A stretch of 64,000 bases of DNA from Manduca sexta (Eukaryota; Arthropoda; Insecta; Lepidoptera; Sphingidae), in assembly GCF_014839805.1 (NCBI RefSeq), contig NC_051141.1, positions 17,616,777-17,680,776 on the forward strand, read 5' to 3'. Below the pieces are notes generated by a model. That model had not been told where the DNA came from. It saw only the letters and a program-made list of their open reading frames with translations, and made no database searches. The position numbers were made by a program, and so were the translations under genes. Numbering within the stretch: the stretch's first letter is position 1; the number at the start of each line of letters is the position of its first letter. Shown piece by piece: positions 33,854 through 45,974 of this stretch.

Positions 33854-34376
33854 CCTGATGAATTGACTGTTGAAAATATTGTGTGCTTTGCAAATCATTG
33901 CACCATTATTTATAATATTTTAAAATAGGCAACAAAAAAAATAAACACGTACTTTTTGTTTACACTACGACACTTGACGTGTGACATTTCACATCAGGGT
34001 TGCCAGTGCGGATTAAAAGATTATACAGCCACTTATACAATAACCAACTACCAATACTAGTACTATAAGAAACGCAATTTATATAAAAAAAAAATTATGC
34101 AATGTGAACCAACCCGCCCTATTCCTTGTCCGCTCCGGCAAGTGGACGCGATCTGTAAGTAGCTGTGAAGTAACACATAAAGTATTCTACGTATTGTTTA
34201 AACTTTTTATAGATTTATATTTCTGGCTATAATTTTACTTTTTCAATACTGGACTTTTCTTTTTTCAGAACAAAAATTTTAAATATACCACGTCCGACGT
34301 CAAGTCAATAAAATTGGTTACCATTCAAACATAAAAAAATTCGAAGTGTATTTATAAAAACCAAATTTATCAAGCG
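33854..34376. promoter_or_regulatory. Divergent intergenic region between the MavL-like gene and KIFBP
   Basis: The 523 bp between the possible first exon of the minus-strand gene and the plus-strand KIFBP ATG must hold both promoters if that exon is used. The KIFBP start has A at -3 only weakly (AAGCGATGG, G at +4). No TATA box at a convincing distance. Confidence 0.4.
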
Positions 34377-36032
34377 ATGGAAACTTTACATCGGATAACA
34401 TCTACATTCGAAAATGTTAAACTCGCAATAAAGAACAAAAACTCATCGGAGCGGCTGCAGACCTTAAAGAGGGACATCCACAGCCTCTCCACTGAGCTTG
34501 TGGTCCTGGGCAAGGAGAACCATGACCAATACGTCAGATCCCTAGCAATGGAAGGGTACCTAGCGCTGCTTTCGGCAAAAACAATGCCAATATCACTTGG
34601 TGAGAAAAAGAACGTACTACATGTCGCATACGAAAAAATTAAGCCATACGCCCTCCGAGACGAGTGTCTTTTTATCCTCTTAAGAATTCAGAACCTTCTC
34701 TGTTACTACCTTATACAATTGGACCAGACTTCATTAGCCAGAGATATCCTCGAAAGCATGGAAGATCTTTATGACAATATAAGCAAATCGCAACCTGAAA
34801 AATTCTTGGACGCAGAGGACTTGTTTACTGCGGAGCCTTTGAGCAGCATTAAAAGAGTAAATCCTGAGAAGATAGACAAAGTTATCACGAACAATGTTCA
34901 GATGCAAGCGTTTTTGTACAACAAACTCAATGTGCCCGAAAAGTATACGCTTTATAACCACACGGCGCTGCGCAGACAGCTGGAGATGAAGGAAGGCACG
35001 CCGCAAGACTGGGCTCTGCGCAGCGCCCGCCTCGGGAACTACTTTACTTATCTGAATCAAATGGGCAACGCTCGCCACCACTTGTGCGCTGCATATCACG
35101 TCCTACGCACCTGTCACGACAACTGCAAGCTTATGCCCGAAGAGTTTGTTTTGCAGAAGGCTGACTTTGAAATGCACTTTTTGGAACTAAGCCACCATTG
35201 GGTCAAGTATGGACTGACGCTGTTCAAACTATCTAAGAAGAAGGTTTTAAACAAATATTTCTCGCAGCCATCGTCCAAATCCAACTTATGGAAGACTGTT
35301 GATTTATTGGAAGAGCATATGGAAGACAACAAATTTGAGGAAGAGAATGTCAAGGATTTGGGCGCAGAAAAATCTGGTAAAGGGGACTTTACCCCAGAGA
35401 AATTGTTTACATTCCCGTCGTTAGATCTGAAAGATATGGAGGCCCGAGTGCCTCTGGAGACGGTGAGCACGGTCGAGGAGGCTCGGAAACTGTTCTCGTT
35501 CAATCACAAGTGGTTGATGAGGGCGAAGCACTACTACGATTTTGAGCACCACTCAGCACAATACATCTCGTGCTCGTTACAGCTAGCAGAGCTGTATGAA
35601 CACCTGGCGTTTTTCGAGAGGAACATCGACAACCAGTACAGCATCCAGAAGCGACGCGCCGACGTGCTGGAAACGCTCAACTCTCTGCTCAAGAGCTGCG
35701 ATAATGTGATGTCGGTGCAGATTGATGTGATCCGAGAACTGTCGCAAGTGCAACTGGAACTGATGGCGTTGAACTTGCAGAAGTTGTGGCGGCAGGAGTC
35801 CCAGACCAACATCTTCAACATGGATACCGATGCCGATTCTATAATAAATTCTTTAGATTCAGAATCGAATAAAACTCTTACAGAAACGTTGAATACTTCG
35901 TGTAAGAATATGTTTTTGAGGAAAATGGAGGCAGCCACGTCGCTGAACGGGAAACTCTTTCGTCTAAGTGGACAGCTCGGACCCAAGACTCCTTCACAAG
36001 TTAGCTTTTGTACCGGATTGCTCAAGAATTGA
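34377..36032 (+). CDS. KIFBP: KIF-binding protein (KBP), intronless
   Basis: Single 551-codon ORF from ATG at 34377. The protein is mostly helical and Leu-rich, and matches the KBP family pattern: QDWALRSARLGNYFTYLNQM, GNARHHLCAAYHVL, FNHKWLMRAKHYYDFEHHS and HLAFFERNIDNQYSIQKRRAD, in the right order. KBP proteins are TPR-like scaffolds that bind the motor domains of certain kinesins (KIF1 group, KIF15, KIF18A) and control axonal and mitochondrial transport; the cytosolic site is known for the family. Human KBP is about 70 residues longer; most of the difference here is at the N-terminus and in the acidic middle (about 320-345, EEHMEDNKFEEENVKDL). There is no signal peptide or membrane segment. 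The poly(A) signal AATAAA lies 37 nt after the stop. The antisense ORFs at 34734-36040 are shadows. Confidence 0.93.
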   Translation: METLHRITSTFENVKLAIKNKNSSERLQTLKRDIHSLSTELVVLGKENHDQYVRSLAMEGYLALLSAKTMPISLGEKKNVLHVAYEKIKPYALRDECLFILLRIQNLLCYYLIQLDQTSLARDILESMEDLYDNISKSQPEKFLDAEDLFTAEPLSSIKRVNPEKIDKVITNNVQMQAFLYNKLNVPEKYTLYNHTALRRQLEMKEGTPQDWALRSARLGNYFTYLNQMGNARHHLCAAYHVLRTCHDNCKLMPEEFVLQKADFEMHFLELSHHWVKYGLTLFKLSKKKVLNKYFSQPSSKSNLWKTVDLLEEHMEDNKFEEENVKDLGAEKSGKGDFTPEKLFTFPSLDLKDMEARVPLETVSTVEEARKLFSFNHKWLMRAKHYYDFEHHSAQYISCSLQLAELYEHLAFFERNIDNQYSIQKRRADVLETLNSLLKSCDNVMSVQIDVIRELSQVQLELMALNLQKLWRQESQTNIFNMDTDADSIINSLDSESNKTLTETLNTSCKNMFLRKMEAATSLNGKLFRLSGQLGPKTPSQVSFCTGLLKN

Positions 36033-36068
36033 TGTAACAAATAATGTATGTAGATATGAATAACAAGA

Positions 36069-36074
36069 AATAAA
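36069..36074 (+). promoter_or_regulatory. Poly(A) signal of KIFBP
   Basis: AATAAA 37 nt after the stop codon of KIFBP. Confidence 0.6.
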
Positions 36075-36396
36075 TTAATTTATGGTGTGTTCCGAAATAT
36101 TTTATTAAACCCCATTTTGATGTAGAAACAAGAATTAAATACGGAAAATATGGTCGGCGCCACACACATCTCTACTTCTGGCTATGTATATTGGAATTCC
36201 ATTAAAGAACTAAAAAAATACGACAATTTGATAAACGCGCGTTTAATACAAATTCAACATATACAAAGGTTGAACCTTGGTTAACATCATGGCAAGATAA
36301 ATAACACATCGACTTTTCAAATTTTTTTGTTTATTTTTTTTCTTACAATATTTATATAACTAGATATACCAGCGATAAATGTGAATCCATTATAAT

Positions 36397-36717
36397 TTAC
36401 GTATGATTTAATGCAGAACGCAGGCGACGGTGAATAATCGGCCATCCAAGATTGCACGAATAGAATGCAAAATGGGAATAAAATTTTATTACATAATTGA
36501 ACTGTTTCGTGTACAAAATAAAATGTATCCCTTTTGAGACTGCCCTAAGCGACTGACGTGATAAACCGCGTTGAGTCTCCATAAAATCGGAGACTAAATC
36601 ACCTCGACTAGATTCACTAATGGTCCGATAAAAATCGGTTACCGACAAAAAACGGTCGTCTGCGATTTGCGTAAAGCACACAATGTAAAATAGTTTTACA
36701 ATAATAAAATATAACAT
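36397..36717 (-). CDS. Possible small secreted protein (106 aa), unrecognised
   Basis: ATG-started ORF with a convincing signal-peptide shape: a hydrophobic start (MLYFIIVKLFYIVCFTQIA) and then a polar part beginning DDRFLSVTDFY, with SSRGDLVSDFMETQRGLSR. The last 40 residues look like AT-rich read-through (FILYTKQFNYVIKFY). It faces KIFBP tail to tail with about 320 bp between the two ends. No family is recognised. It could be a small precursor peptide, a first exon or chance; no good donor site ends it. Confidence 0.25.
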   Translation of the reverse strand: MLYFIIVKLFYIVCFTQIADDRFLSVTDFYRTISESSRGDLVSDFMETQRGLSRQSLRAVSKGIHFILYTKQFNYVIKFYSHFAFYSCNLGWPIIHRRLRSALNHT

Positions 36718-37772
36718 ATTAACACATATTACACTTCATTGACTTTTTTTTATTTGGTCGCTCAAGTCCCAACATGCGCACATTTTAATAAAAAATAACG
36801 GAATCCAGTAACAGATTAATTGATTTTAATGAGTATTACAAAGTTTATTAAATTGTATTTGTAATACGTTGAACAACAATTTTTAAGTTTTCACTACGCT
36901 TTACGCTGTACAGATAAACATTTACGGAGTGAATGTGAAACATTTTTAAAAGAATTTAGACAAAAAATTAAACCAAGAAAAAATCCGTACGTTCATTTAA
37001 ATTCCACCAACTTTAACTGGATTCCGCGGGATAACCCTCATTGCAAATAAAATATACAATTAACAATAAACTTTAAATCAAAAACAATATACATAAAACA
37101 CAAAATTTTGTAGATACACGGTTTTACGCTGGCGACTACTCTAAGCCCTAACGAAATGACTATTTTGCGAACTTACAACTAATTTGCCTATAAATATAAA
37201 AACTGTATACGGGTCACAAAATGTACCAATAATTAGTTCATTGTAACGTATTGAAAATTTTATTATACTATTCTATTTTAGGAATCGTGACAATTGACCG
37301 TGTCAGAGTCTGAGAGGAGAACTTTATAAGTCACTATGGAAGTGATGCATCCGATACATGTAATTAACAGTTATGATGTGCTCGGAATCCAACTAACAGC
37401 GTTCTTGTAAAACCAAGCCATACAAACTAAATCAATTGTCGTGGACACTGCCTTTGTGAGGCTCACTGACAGCCAACAGGCAAAGAAATTTAAACTAAAA
37501 GGCGCTTTGGTTTGCGTTATGTTATCTTTTAAAATCCCAACCCCATTTCGCAAAGCATATGAACGGTCTCGACTTCAAGCCTAGAGCCTGTCTTGTATAG
37601 TTAAATATGTCCTTGAACAGCGAGTTATCATGGTTCTCCGTAGTAAGTAGATCACTTTTGTCATGAATAAGTAGAACTAATTGTTATTTAAAGGGATCGT
37701 AAAGGCTCACAATTTTCTATATCACTAATTTAAAACATATCTGTCGACGGCATTAGCTTCCTATATAATGAT

Positions 37773-37932
37773 CCGTCGTTTTAATTAAACGGTCTCAATC
37801 ACTTTTTCCAATCCACCGCGACAATAAAACAATCAAGTCCTTTTGTCATGCTTACAAACGCCTTAATCTGATTGGTTTATTTTCGATATCGGATTGAGAT
37901 TAGGATTGGGATCGTTTATTGAAAACCGTCGT
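37773..37932. repeat. MITE family B, copy 1
   Basis: The ends are inverted to each other: left CGTCGTTTTAATTAAACGG, right GGGATCGTTTATTGAAAACC. The centre has TCTGATTGGTTTATT. Related copies are at 42156, 44661, 46186 and probably 52540. Confidence 0.65.
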
Positions 37933-38734
37933 AAGTTTGTAATAAGTAGACATTGCTATCGGTATTCGGCACATAGCACAACAGTTCCACAAAAGTGATT
38001 AATCGGATTTGCAGCACGAGACATTTGTCTCATAGTATAGTAATTATTAGTATCCGGGTCCAGGAAAAACTAAATATTCTAACTGATCGATCGCGTTCTG
38101 TGCCTTCTACAAGCACGGAAATTCAATATAAATAACTTATTATTAACATAGACAGAGGAGCATACATTACTGTCCAATTAAAATGGAAGCAAGTTTAAAC
38201 ATTTTTTTTATATTAAATTGGAATAGGGCAAGGAATGTGTTAACCAAAAAATCCTGAGTAAATGTATGTTAAATTAAATATAGTTTACAGTACTCGAAGA
38301 TATTCAACTCGCGTAATAATTTTATCTACCTAATTTTTGACTTTACATGTATGTACAACTTTGGCTTAGTTATTGCTGTATAGGGACTTTTTTTTGGGTC
38401 AAAAACCCAGTAATTTAGAACATATTAAATTGTTTACCTCCACGTATATGTGCGAGTCTAGAAAACGACATTGAGCTTCTAAGCGGGGATTATATAAGGA
38501 AGAAAATTTGAAGTCGACTTCCGCAAGTATTTTTGCTGTGTAGACAATCACAGTAAGTTGATTGTTGCAATCGTTTAAAGCTTGCTGTAATTGCAGCAAG
38601 TCGCGAGTATATAGAACTATTGAAATATTGCCGCTAGTGTAAACGCATTTGGAAGTTCTTGCGCAACATATTGCAAGTGTCGGTATATCATTTGATGAAC
38701 ACACAAAATGGACAAAGTGACTGACATTAAAAAT

Positions 38735-38875
38735 AAACTATTTTTCGGATTTATCCCGGTTTTAATATCCTAGTTTTCTCCTGACGTTTCGAAGACTTTG
38801 CAGCCTTCATGGTTGCGGGGGGGGGGACTGAGGTGTTGTTCATCCGCAAAGTCAAAGTTACAATCTACCTACATT
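38735..38875 (+). repeat. Dispersed repeat with GACGTTTCGAAGACTTTGC core
   Basis: TCGGATTTATCCCGGTTTTA and GACGTTTCGAAGACTTTGC followed by a run of G's (38817-38826). This combination recurs in many insect genomes as a repeat core, which is established from memory only. Confidence 0.45.
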
Positions 38876-40377
38876 TTACAATTATACAACTTTTTAAATT
38901 TTAGCTGTTGGTGGTCCGATCTACACAGAATGAGCTCACAGTGTCTTGAAGTGACTCTGACAAGTAATGTGATTTATTATGTGGTTGAACAATTTATTTG
39001 TATGGTAAAGTCAGCGACATATAGCGAGGCACTGATTACTAATCATATTTTTGTAAATGTATATGGATATTAAAATATATTAAACACACCGAATTTCTTT
39101 TCTTCACGGTCGTAAACTGCGATCAAAAAGTATAATAATATATAGTTTGGTAAATTTCATGTTGAATTGAATATCTAAATGAGTTGTGTATTTTATTGCT
39201 GCAATTTGCATTTGGACTGATCTTTGACGGCAAAAAATTATTTACTTTTTGGAGTTGCTACCTGACGTTTCTTTGTTTTATGACTAACCCTCGGGTATTT
39301 CTTTAGCAAGATTATAGGCACATAGAAAATAAGCTAACCACGATAGAACACCATCTCATTATTTGATTTTAAAGTCGTCCAAAATCTGTGTAAATGTAGA
39401 TTTCTTCCATTAATACGAGGCATATAACGATTTTTCGGGATGGTCATTTAGTATGGGCGTTTTTCTTATATTTTGACGTTGAGTTAAATTTTAAGGCATT
39501 GTGGTTATTTAGAAATAATATTTTTCACTTTAAAACGATTGTCATAGTTAATATTTCGAAGGTATCAAGCAAGTAATTGGTAGACTTCTTAAAACCCTAC
39601 ATTACGTTCCTGTCAATTTACCAATTTTCAAACCATTCAACATATTCGATGGCTCCTAAGTATACTATCTGAAAGGGTAATAAATGAAGATTTTCTTTTA
39701 ATTAGTTTGGTAGTAAACAGTGCCTAAATAACGAAAAACTAAAAAAGTCAAAATCACTATATTATCAGATACGATAGTTTACTTGGGAGCCATCGGCATT
39801 GTGAAAATTAATTAATGAATCGATTGTTACGTATATAAATAATCATAAAATAACATTGACATCTCTATTCGGATACCGCCTTATTGTATCTATGAACATT
39901 TCGGAATATCACCATATGGTACTTACGTGCCTGTTCGTTGTACGTTTTATGACTAAGTAGACAATTTTTTTTACAATAAATCCATTACATATTGGTCCAA
40001 TAAACATTTTGTGCTTTTACATTACAAATCTTACTTACTAAATTATATAAAAATAATATGTACAACAAGCCCGTAACATGATTTATCAATTTCATGATAA
40101 GCAGGCTACTCAATATTTGAAAAAAATGCACGTTTTACACTAGGCGACGTTTGACGCGCAACATGACGTTCGACATCTTTGGCAATGTTGCGCAACAGTG
40201 CACGCCGTGGTAGACTAATCCAGACGCCGCGCTCTGTTCTGCAACTTCGATCAAGTTGCGCATTTTAGTCGGCGAGTGAATAAATTAAAAACATATGTAA
40301 ATATTGACCTGAACTTGATTGACCATAAACATTGACCTGACTTCGACGACAGTTTCTTTACCATTAAAAACTGACCG

Positions 40378-40644
40378 CCTTATTTATAGACGTTTTTTAT
40401 CTAAGGACGGAGCATTGCTGTGATCGCAAGTCTGTTTCTCAGTGCTGACGGCATGGCAGCCTTCGCAGTGCGTAGACATAGGGCCGTTGTGATTGGCTAA
40501 TATTGAGATACGACTTAAATCTAATTGGCTGTCAGATAAACAAAGCTGAACAAACAGCAAGCCGTCAGAAAAACAAAGCTGAGAAACAGACTTGTTATCA
40601 CAGCAATGCTCCGTCCTTAGATAAATAACGTCTATGAATAAGGG
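40378..40644. mobile_element. MITE family A, copy 1
   Basis: About 267 bp with long inverted ends: CTAAGGACGGAGCATTGCTG on the left and CAGCAATGCTCCGTCCTTAG on the right, embedded in arms of about 60 bp (TTATCTAAGG..., AGTCTGTTTCTCAG). It is non-coding; short ORFs across it are artefacts. A second copy is at 47747-48013. Confidence 0.85.
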
Positions 40645-42155
40645 TGCGATGGTATTATGATAGCAACACAATTTTATAAATGTACTTGCACCTTGCATCA
40701 CGCCGAGTGGGTGGACAGAGAGATCAACGTTTACTCTTCGTTACATACGCTGCGCTTTCAAAATATTTTATATCTAGTTAAAACTTTAGCTATGCACCTT
40801 ATTGATTCTTATTATGTATTAAATCAATTTTGCTGTTGATTTCACACTACATAAGAGGTTAAAAGAAATATTTAAAGCAAGTTAATGCTAATGATATCTA
40901 AGAAATGGTTGCCTTTATCATTTTAATTATCTCTCTTGCTGTTTGCATTTTCATTAGGCTATTCTTCACTCAACATGAGGTGTATTGAAACACTTTGCCA
41001 ATGCCTCAATTTTTTAAAATTAAAAAAAACATCGAGACCGACACGGCTATGTGTCTTTTAAACCGTAAGGTACATATCTAATATTTCAATTAAATACAAC
41101 TAAGAAATGCTTACATTAAATCTATGTAAAATTTATACTATTTCTCACTATTAACTTCATTGTGGAACATTAGCCGAAGGCCGATCGTTTGGAAAACAAT
41201 TACTTATGCAAATCGAATATTCTAGAAACAATCAAAACATTATCTACAATAATAGTTATACAATGTGTGGTATTGTTTCCTAATATAAATGCCTCTCAAT
41301 ATAGCGCACCATAAGAATTACAAAGGGGCAAATGCAACCAAAATTAATTACGCAATAATGCCATAAAATCTTTTTAATTTTGTTGAATGCTATAATATTT
41401 AAAATAAATTTGCGATTCCTTCACTTACCGTCATTGTTATTACTGTGGCGACAAGACAATGTATAACTATTCGACATTGTTAAAAATATTAATAAAAATA
41501 TGTACTACAGTGACGCCGAGATAAGAACGTGTGTGAAGAAAAACCTTTGTACCCCTTTTTAAGAACATTGCGCGCGCGCAGGTGTGCGAAAATTGGCATA
41601 ATTAAATTTTATATTGAGTGCAGAAAAATATAATTTTTGTATTTGTTACGGACATTCGTACTTCGGCTGGTAGTTAATATTAATATTTCACGATTACTTT
41701 TTCTGAACATTAAGTGTTATGAAAAAGAGATAAATGCTTAAGAGAGTGCGGAGGGGCAGGGCGTACTCTAAGCGTTACTATATACTAGGCACTTGTTATA
41801 TAAGGTGCGATTTTAATTAGGATCGTTGTTTACCTATTAACATGTATCTAGTCTACGTCAAATGAGTCGGAAAGTGCTTATGAACTAATTGACTGTTATC
41901 AAATGTATTGCTTTTCTCCAAGTTAAGTACAGAAATACTGATAAAACTAATTGAATGTTTAATTTCGTATTATTACCAGGTTTGAAAATGTAAGATAGAG
42001 ACTGAATAAAAAAAAATAGAAGAATATTTGTTTCAACAAATACAAGTATAATTCAGGAATAAAATGTTCGTTTACATTTTATTATAATCTCTAGGCAAAT
42101 TATTTATAACGTGATTACACGAACTAGAAGTCGACGTATTGACTGCTTGACTAAA

Positions 42156-42319
42156 ACCTGATATCCATAAACGATCCCAATCCTAATCTTTGATCCCATC
42201 ACGATAAACCAATCACAATAAGTCATTTGGAAGCGTGTCAACAAATCTGTGTTCTGATTGGTCAATTATCGCGATAGATTATAAAAAGCTAATAGGATCA
42301 TTTATTAAAAACAGCCGTG
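42156..42319. repeat. MITE family B, copy 2
   Basis: Left CCATAAACGATCCCAATCCT, right GGATCATTTATTAAAAACAG; inner AAACCAATCACAATAAGTCA. The same inverted layout as the other copies. Confidence 0.65.
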
Positions 42320-42998
42320 AATAAGTTAACTATTTTTTTATTTACTAATTTAGACAGTTAATGTCATCTATATAATACAAATTACATTGATAGGATGAGT
42401 TCTAAATTTCAATCGAATGCTAATTTACCGCGCTAAGCTAATTTGCAAAAAGTACTTGATCTATAAATTTTAATTATAATTGATATTTCGTAGGTAACTT
42501 GATTAGTAATTTGAGTTTTTCATTAAATGTATTTATATTGCCCCAGTTCTATTTTTATTTAATTAAGAGGCGACTTCATGTGCGGAGATTATACTAATCG
42601 AATAAGTATTGCTTATGACGCAATGGAAGACGACCGATGTTCCTAAACACTATAATTGTGCGCTATCTACCGGTAATCACTATTTAAGGCACCAAATGTA
42701 GTACTAGTTTTAATGTATTTGTTTCTACAGACCAGCTTGTTAGATATCCTATAGTAATTGTAGAGAAGACCAGTCCCGGAATATTATGTATAATTAGTTA
42801 ACTATTAACGTACTAACTTTATGCTAACGTTGGTGTGAAGTAAATTTATTTATGGAGCTATTTGTCTAAAGTGTATATTAATGCGTTTCGTTTTTTTTTT
42901 TATGTGTTTATAAAGATAAATTTCTACCGATACGGGAACGGTATAAACATTAAATTTCGTATTGAGTATTATTCTCAAGTACAGCTGTCAAAACTGTT

Positions 42999-43072
42999 TA
43001 AGCGCAGCAACCAAAACTGCTCGAGCGCAGCAACCAAAACTGCTCGAACACAGCGGCCAAAACTGGTCGTAT
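42999..43072. repeat. 24-bp minisatellite, three units
   Basis: The unit GCGCAGCAACCAAAACTGCT plus CGAA/CGAG is repeated three times, the last one diverged (ACAGCGGCCAAAACTGGTCG). A fourth, more diverged unit may precede it (CAGCTGTCAAAACTG). Confidence 0.85.
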
Positions 43073-43489
43073 CGTAGTATGATAAAGATCAAACACTGCG
43101 TGTCAAAAATCGGTGCGGACTTGAAATAATTGCTATTACTAAGCGCCGTTGCAAACCTAATTAAATATTGTTAAGTTACGCCTACACAACAATTATTACA
43201 CAATAAAGATAGCGTACACGTACCTTTATATTTAATCGGCCAAACTTTGCTATAGAGACGAGGACAGCTTCTTTATAATTAGACGAGCCATATCTAGGCT
43301 AGTCTAGACTTCTAATATTGTTTGATCTAAATTAATATATCAGCTGAGTTATTTTAAACGCCTACTAATATTCAATAGCAATATATCAGAACTTTGGATT
43401 CAACTGAGACCGTGCATCACACATCGTAATACTATCATATGCTGATTTATATAAACCACATCAATGGTTGGAATAAACCAATAAAAAAT

Positions 43490-43745
43490 AAGTCTTTCTT
43501 TTGCACGTGCACGGCCATTTGGCCCCACTGCACCTGATAAGCGGAGGGGGGAGCAATTAAATGTCTACTGACGAAAAATGACTGCCTGTCGTCAGTCGGT
43601 GTGTTGGAGCCGGATAGACACAGGCTGGTCCCGGAACGCGACACACTTACGTGGGCCACTGCAGCGGTTTTTAACACCTTGTGTACAGTGGTCGCTATCC
43701 GAGCGGATATAAAATACATCCTACCATCCGCAAATAAATTGTAAA
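43490..43745. repeat. Dispersed repeat (GGATAGCGACCA type)
   Basis: Contains TTTGGCCCCACTGCACCTGA, CCCGGAACGCGACACACTTA, CGTGGGCCACTGCAGCGG and GTGGTCGCTATCCGAGCGG. Parts recur at 22868-22990, 30010, 47250 and 53055. Confidence 0.6.
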
Positions 43746-44660
43746 CAATACAACTTGATTCTGATTGATCCAGTGTTTCTGTCATCCGAATTCAACGATT
43801 GAAATTGTTTATCAAAATCAGCCGATATTCGACGATCGCTTATTCAATCTATATTATTCTGATTTAATTGATTGAATGCATTTCCGAACATAACCCTTTA
43901 GACAGTTCTATTTTATATCTGCATTCTTTTTCACGAGGATATAAACACTCTTTTAAACGTGTTTTGAAATCTTAATATGTCGAATAGGAACCGGATATTA
44001 GTATGCCTAGTGTACGCCCTTCCCTTCCCGATCGGCCTTCAAGGAATGTAGAGGGAGAAAGATGATCAGCGCTGACGACTCAATCAAAACGGACATTTAT
44101 AGACTTCCTGATAAATGTGATATTCATTTAACAAAGCAGCAAAACAAGGAATGATGCGTGCGATTTCAACCGTATTAGAAAGTGCCGTTTCAACCGTATG
44201 AGTACTGTCAAATGCAATCACCGTTATTCCATCGGTCAGCACTGACGTCTACAAGTTAAATTAAAGAATACACACAATATCGGAATGTCCAGGTGTTTTG
44301 GAAATTTGGACACAACTTGCAAGCGAAAACATCATTTAGGCAACATTTCCAGAAGGTATGTTTTCCTATCAATATAAGATTTAACCGTTAACGTGCAATC
44401 AGAACTGTGACCGAACCGTACATACAACGTAAAAATACGTCAGTCACAAATGCTTGTTAAGCCTCATTCGGACAAGATCAGATCAATTATTACGAGAATA
44501 ATTGTCAAACCATTATGGCTAGCAATATTTTTTTTATATTTGTTCTAAAGGCTCGTATACGACAAAGTGGGCGAGAATTGCCTCGCATGTCCAGACAGAG
44601 TGACTTCTATAAGCAATAATTGTATATGATTATTGCTAGAAATAAACGTTCCGTCTAACC

Positions 44661-44826
44661 ACCGTTTTCAATAAACAATCCCAATCTCTTTTTTCAATCA
44701 ATCTCAAAAATGAACCAATCAGAACAAGGATTTTTTTGACTTCTTACAAATGAGTTATTATGATTGGTTCATTGTCGGAATCGGATTGAAGATTGAGATT
44801 GGGATCGTTTATTGGAAACAGCTGTT
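44661..44826. repeat. MITE family B, copy 3
   Basis: Left ACCGTTTTCAATAAACAATC, right GGGATCGTTTATTGGAAACA, about 166 bp. The clearest inverted pair of the family. Confidence 0.75.
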
Positions 44827-45968
44827 AATGACGCTTTAATGACAGCTCACGTTCCTGCCACCGCATTGAGGCTGTATGGTGTGTGCCAAATATGTAGTAG
44901 ATTAATAAATCTACTAACACTCTAAATTTTTTAAATACCTACTCCTTTTGCCTTCTAGAACTCAGACATTTTAGCAAGCAAGTGTACCTAGGGAGAACAA
45001 CAAACAAAACAACAAAAATAACAAAAAAAAGCTTTTCACAAAAGCCACTTGAATAAGTAATTGAATATAAGATTAGATTAGTATAAAAATACGACTATAC
45101 ATTATAAATATAACTTTATACATAATTTTATCTATTTAAATTCGAATATATTCGTTTGGGCTACAAGGAATTTCAATATTAAATCATAAATGCAAAGCGT
45201 TAGAGTTTGTGTTCCTTTGAGAAAAATTACCCCATTGTGAAGTTAACCGATGACCGAACGAAGAGAATAAATAAATAAATTAAGTAATATAGCCGTTCCT
45301 GACACAAAACCAGGATTTTGTCACACACCAAAATACCAACCATATTGGGGTCTATTTATTCATTAATAAATATGTGTACTTTTAATACAAAAATATTAAC
45401 ATCAGCATACTGAATTGCTTACGTTGCGTACATTCCTGTCGCCCAAACAAATTTCCAGTGACTTGACATGAAACCCTCAAGAGAAGAACGTTTATAAAAA
45501 CAGGCAACGCCTCTAGCGGAATATCGAGGTACTACTATCTCGTACAAAATCGATTTACAATAAGGATACGGTTGAAAATCAGTTTGGAATGAGACTTCAA
45601 TGACAATCACCTGATGGTGTGGTCACCACTGTCAATGCATATACCCAGTTGTTTAAATTCATGAATCCATTCCACCTTACTTACTATATTAAATCATATT
45701 TTCACAAGGGTCGATTTCGAAAGTAATAAAATAGTAGTCGACAAAATTTCAACTTTCTTCATCCTTTAAGTTTCATAACAAACTGAATTTCTTTAGGACC
45801 TACTCAGAAACAGCACGCATGATAGGAATTTGAATTATGTTGCCATAAACCAAGCGTTCACATTTCGTTGTCACCTGCACTGACCACAAAACAACGGAAT
45901 GTGAACAAGTTTAAATTACAACATTGTTTCGTAGTGTGTCGATCCTAGGTGAACCTCTCCAACTTATC

Positions 45969-45974
45969 TTTATT
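45969..45974 (-). promoter_or_regulatory. AATAAA overlapping the SLC35C2 stop
   Basis: On the minus strand the stop TAA lies inside AATAAA. Cleavage this near would leave almost no 3' UTR, so a signal further downstream is likelier. Confidence 0.2.

Larger units (their letters stand above)
36718..45969. other. Intergenic region with MITEs, no gene seen
   Basis: The 9.2 kb between KIFBP and SLC35C2 contain no ORF with recognisable domains. Supported contents are MITE A copy 1, three MITE B copies (37773, 42156, 44661), a SINE-like repeat at 43490, a dispersed repeat at 38735 and a 24-bp minisatellite at 42999. The rest is AT-rich. Confidence 0.6.

Noticed and set aside
34734..36040. Three minus-strand ORFs of 121-168 codons
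   Set aside because: They lie wholly inside KIFBP in antisense and have no domain; KIFBP explains the openness.
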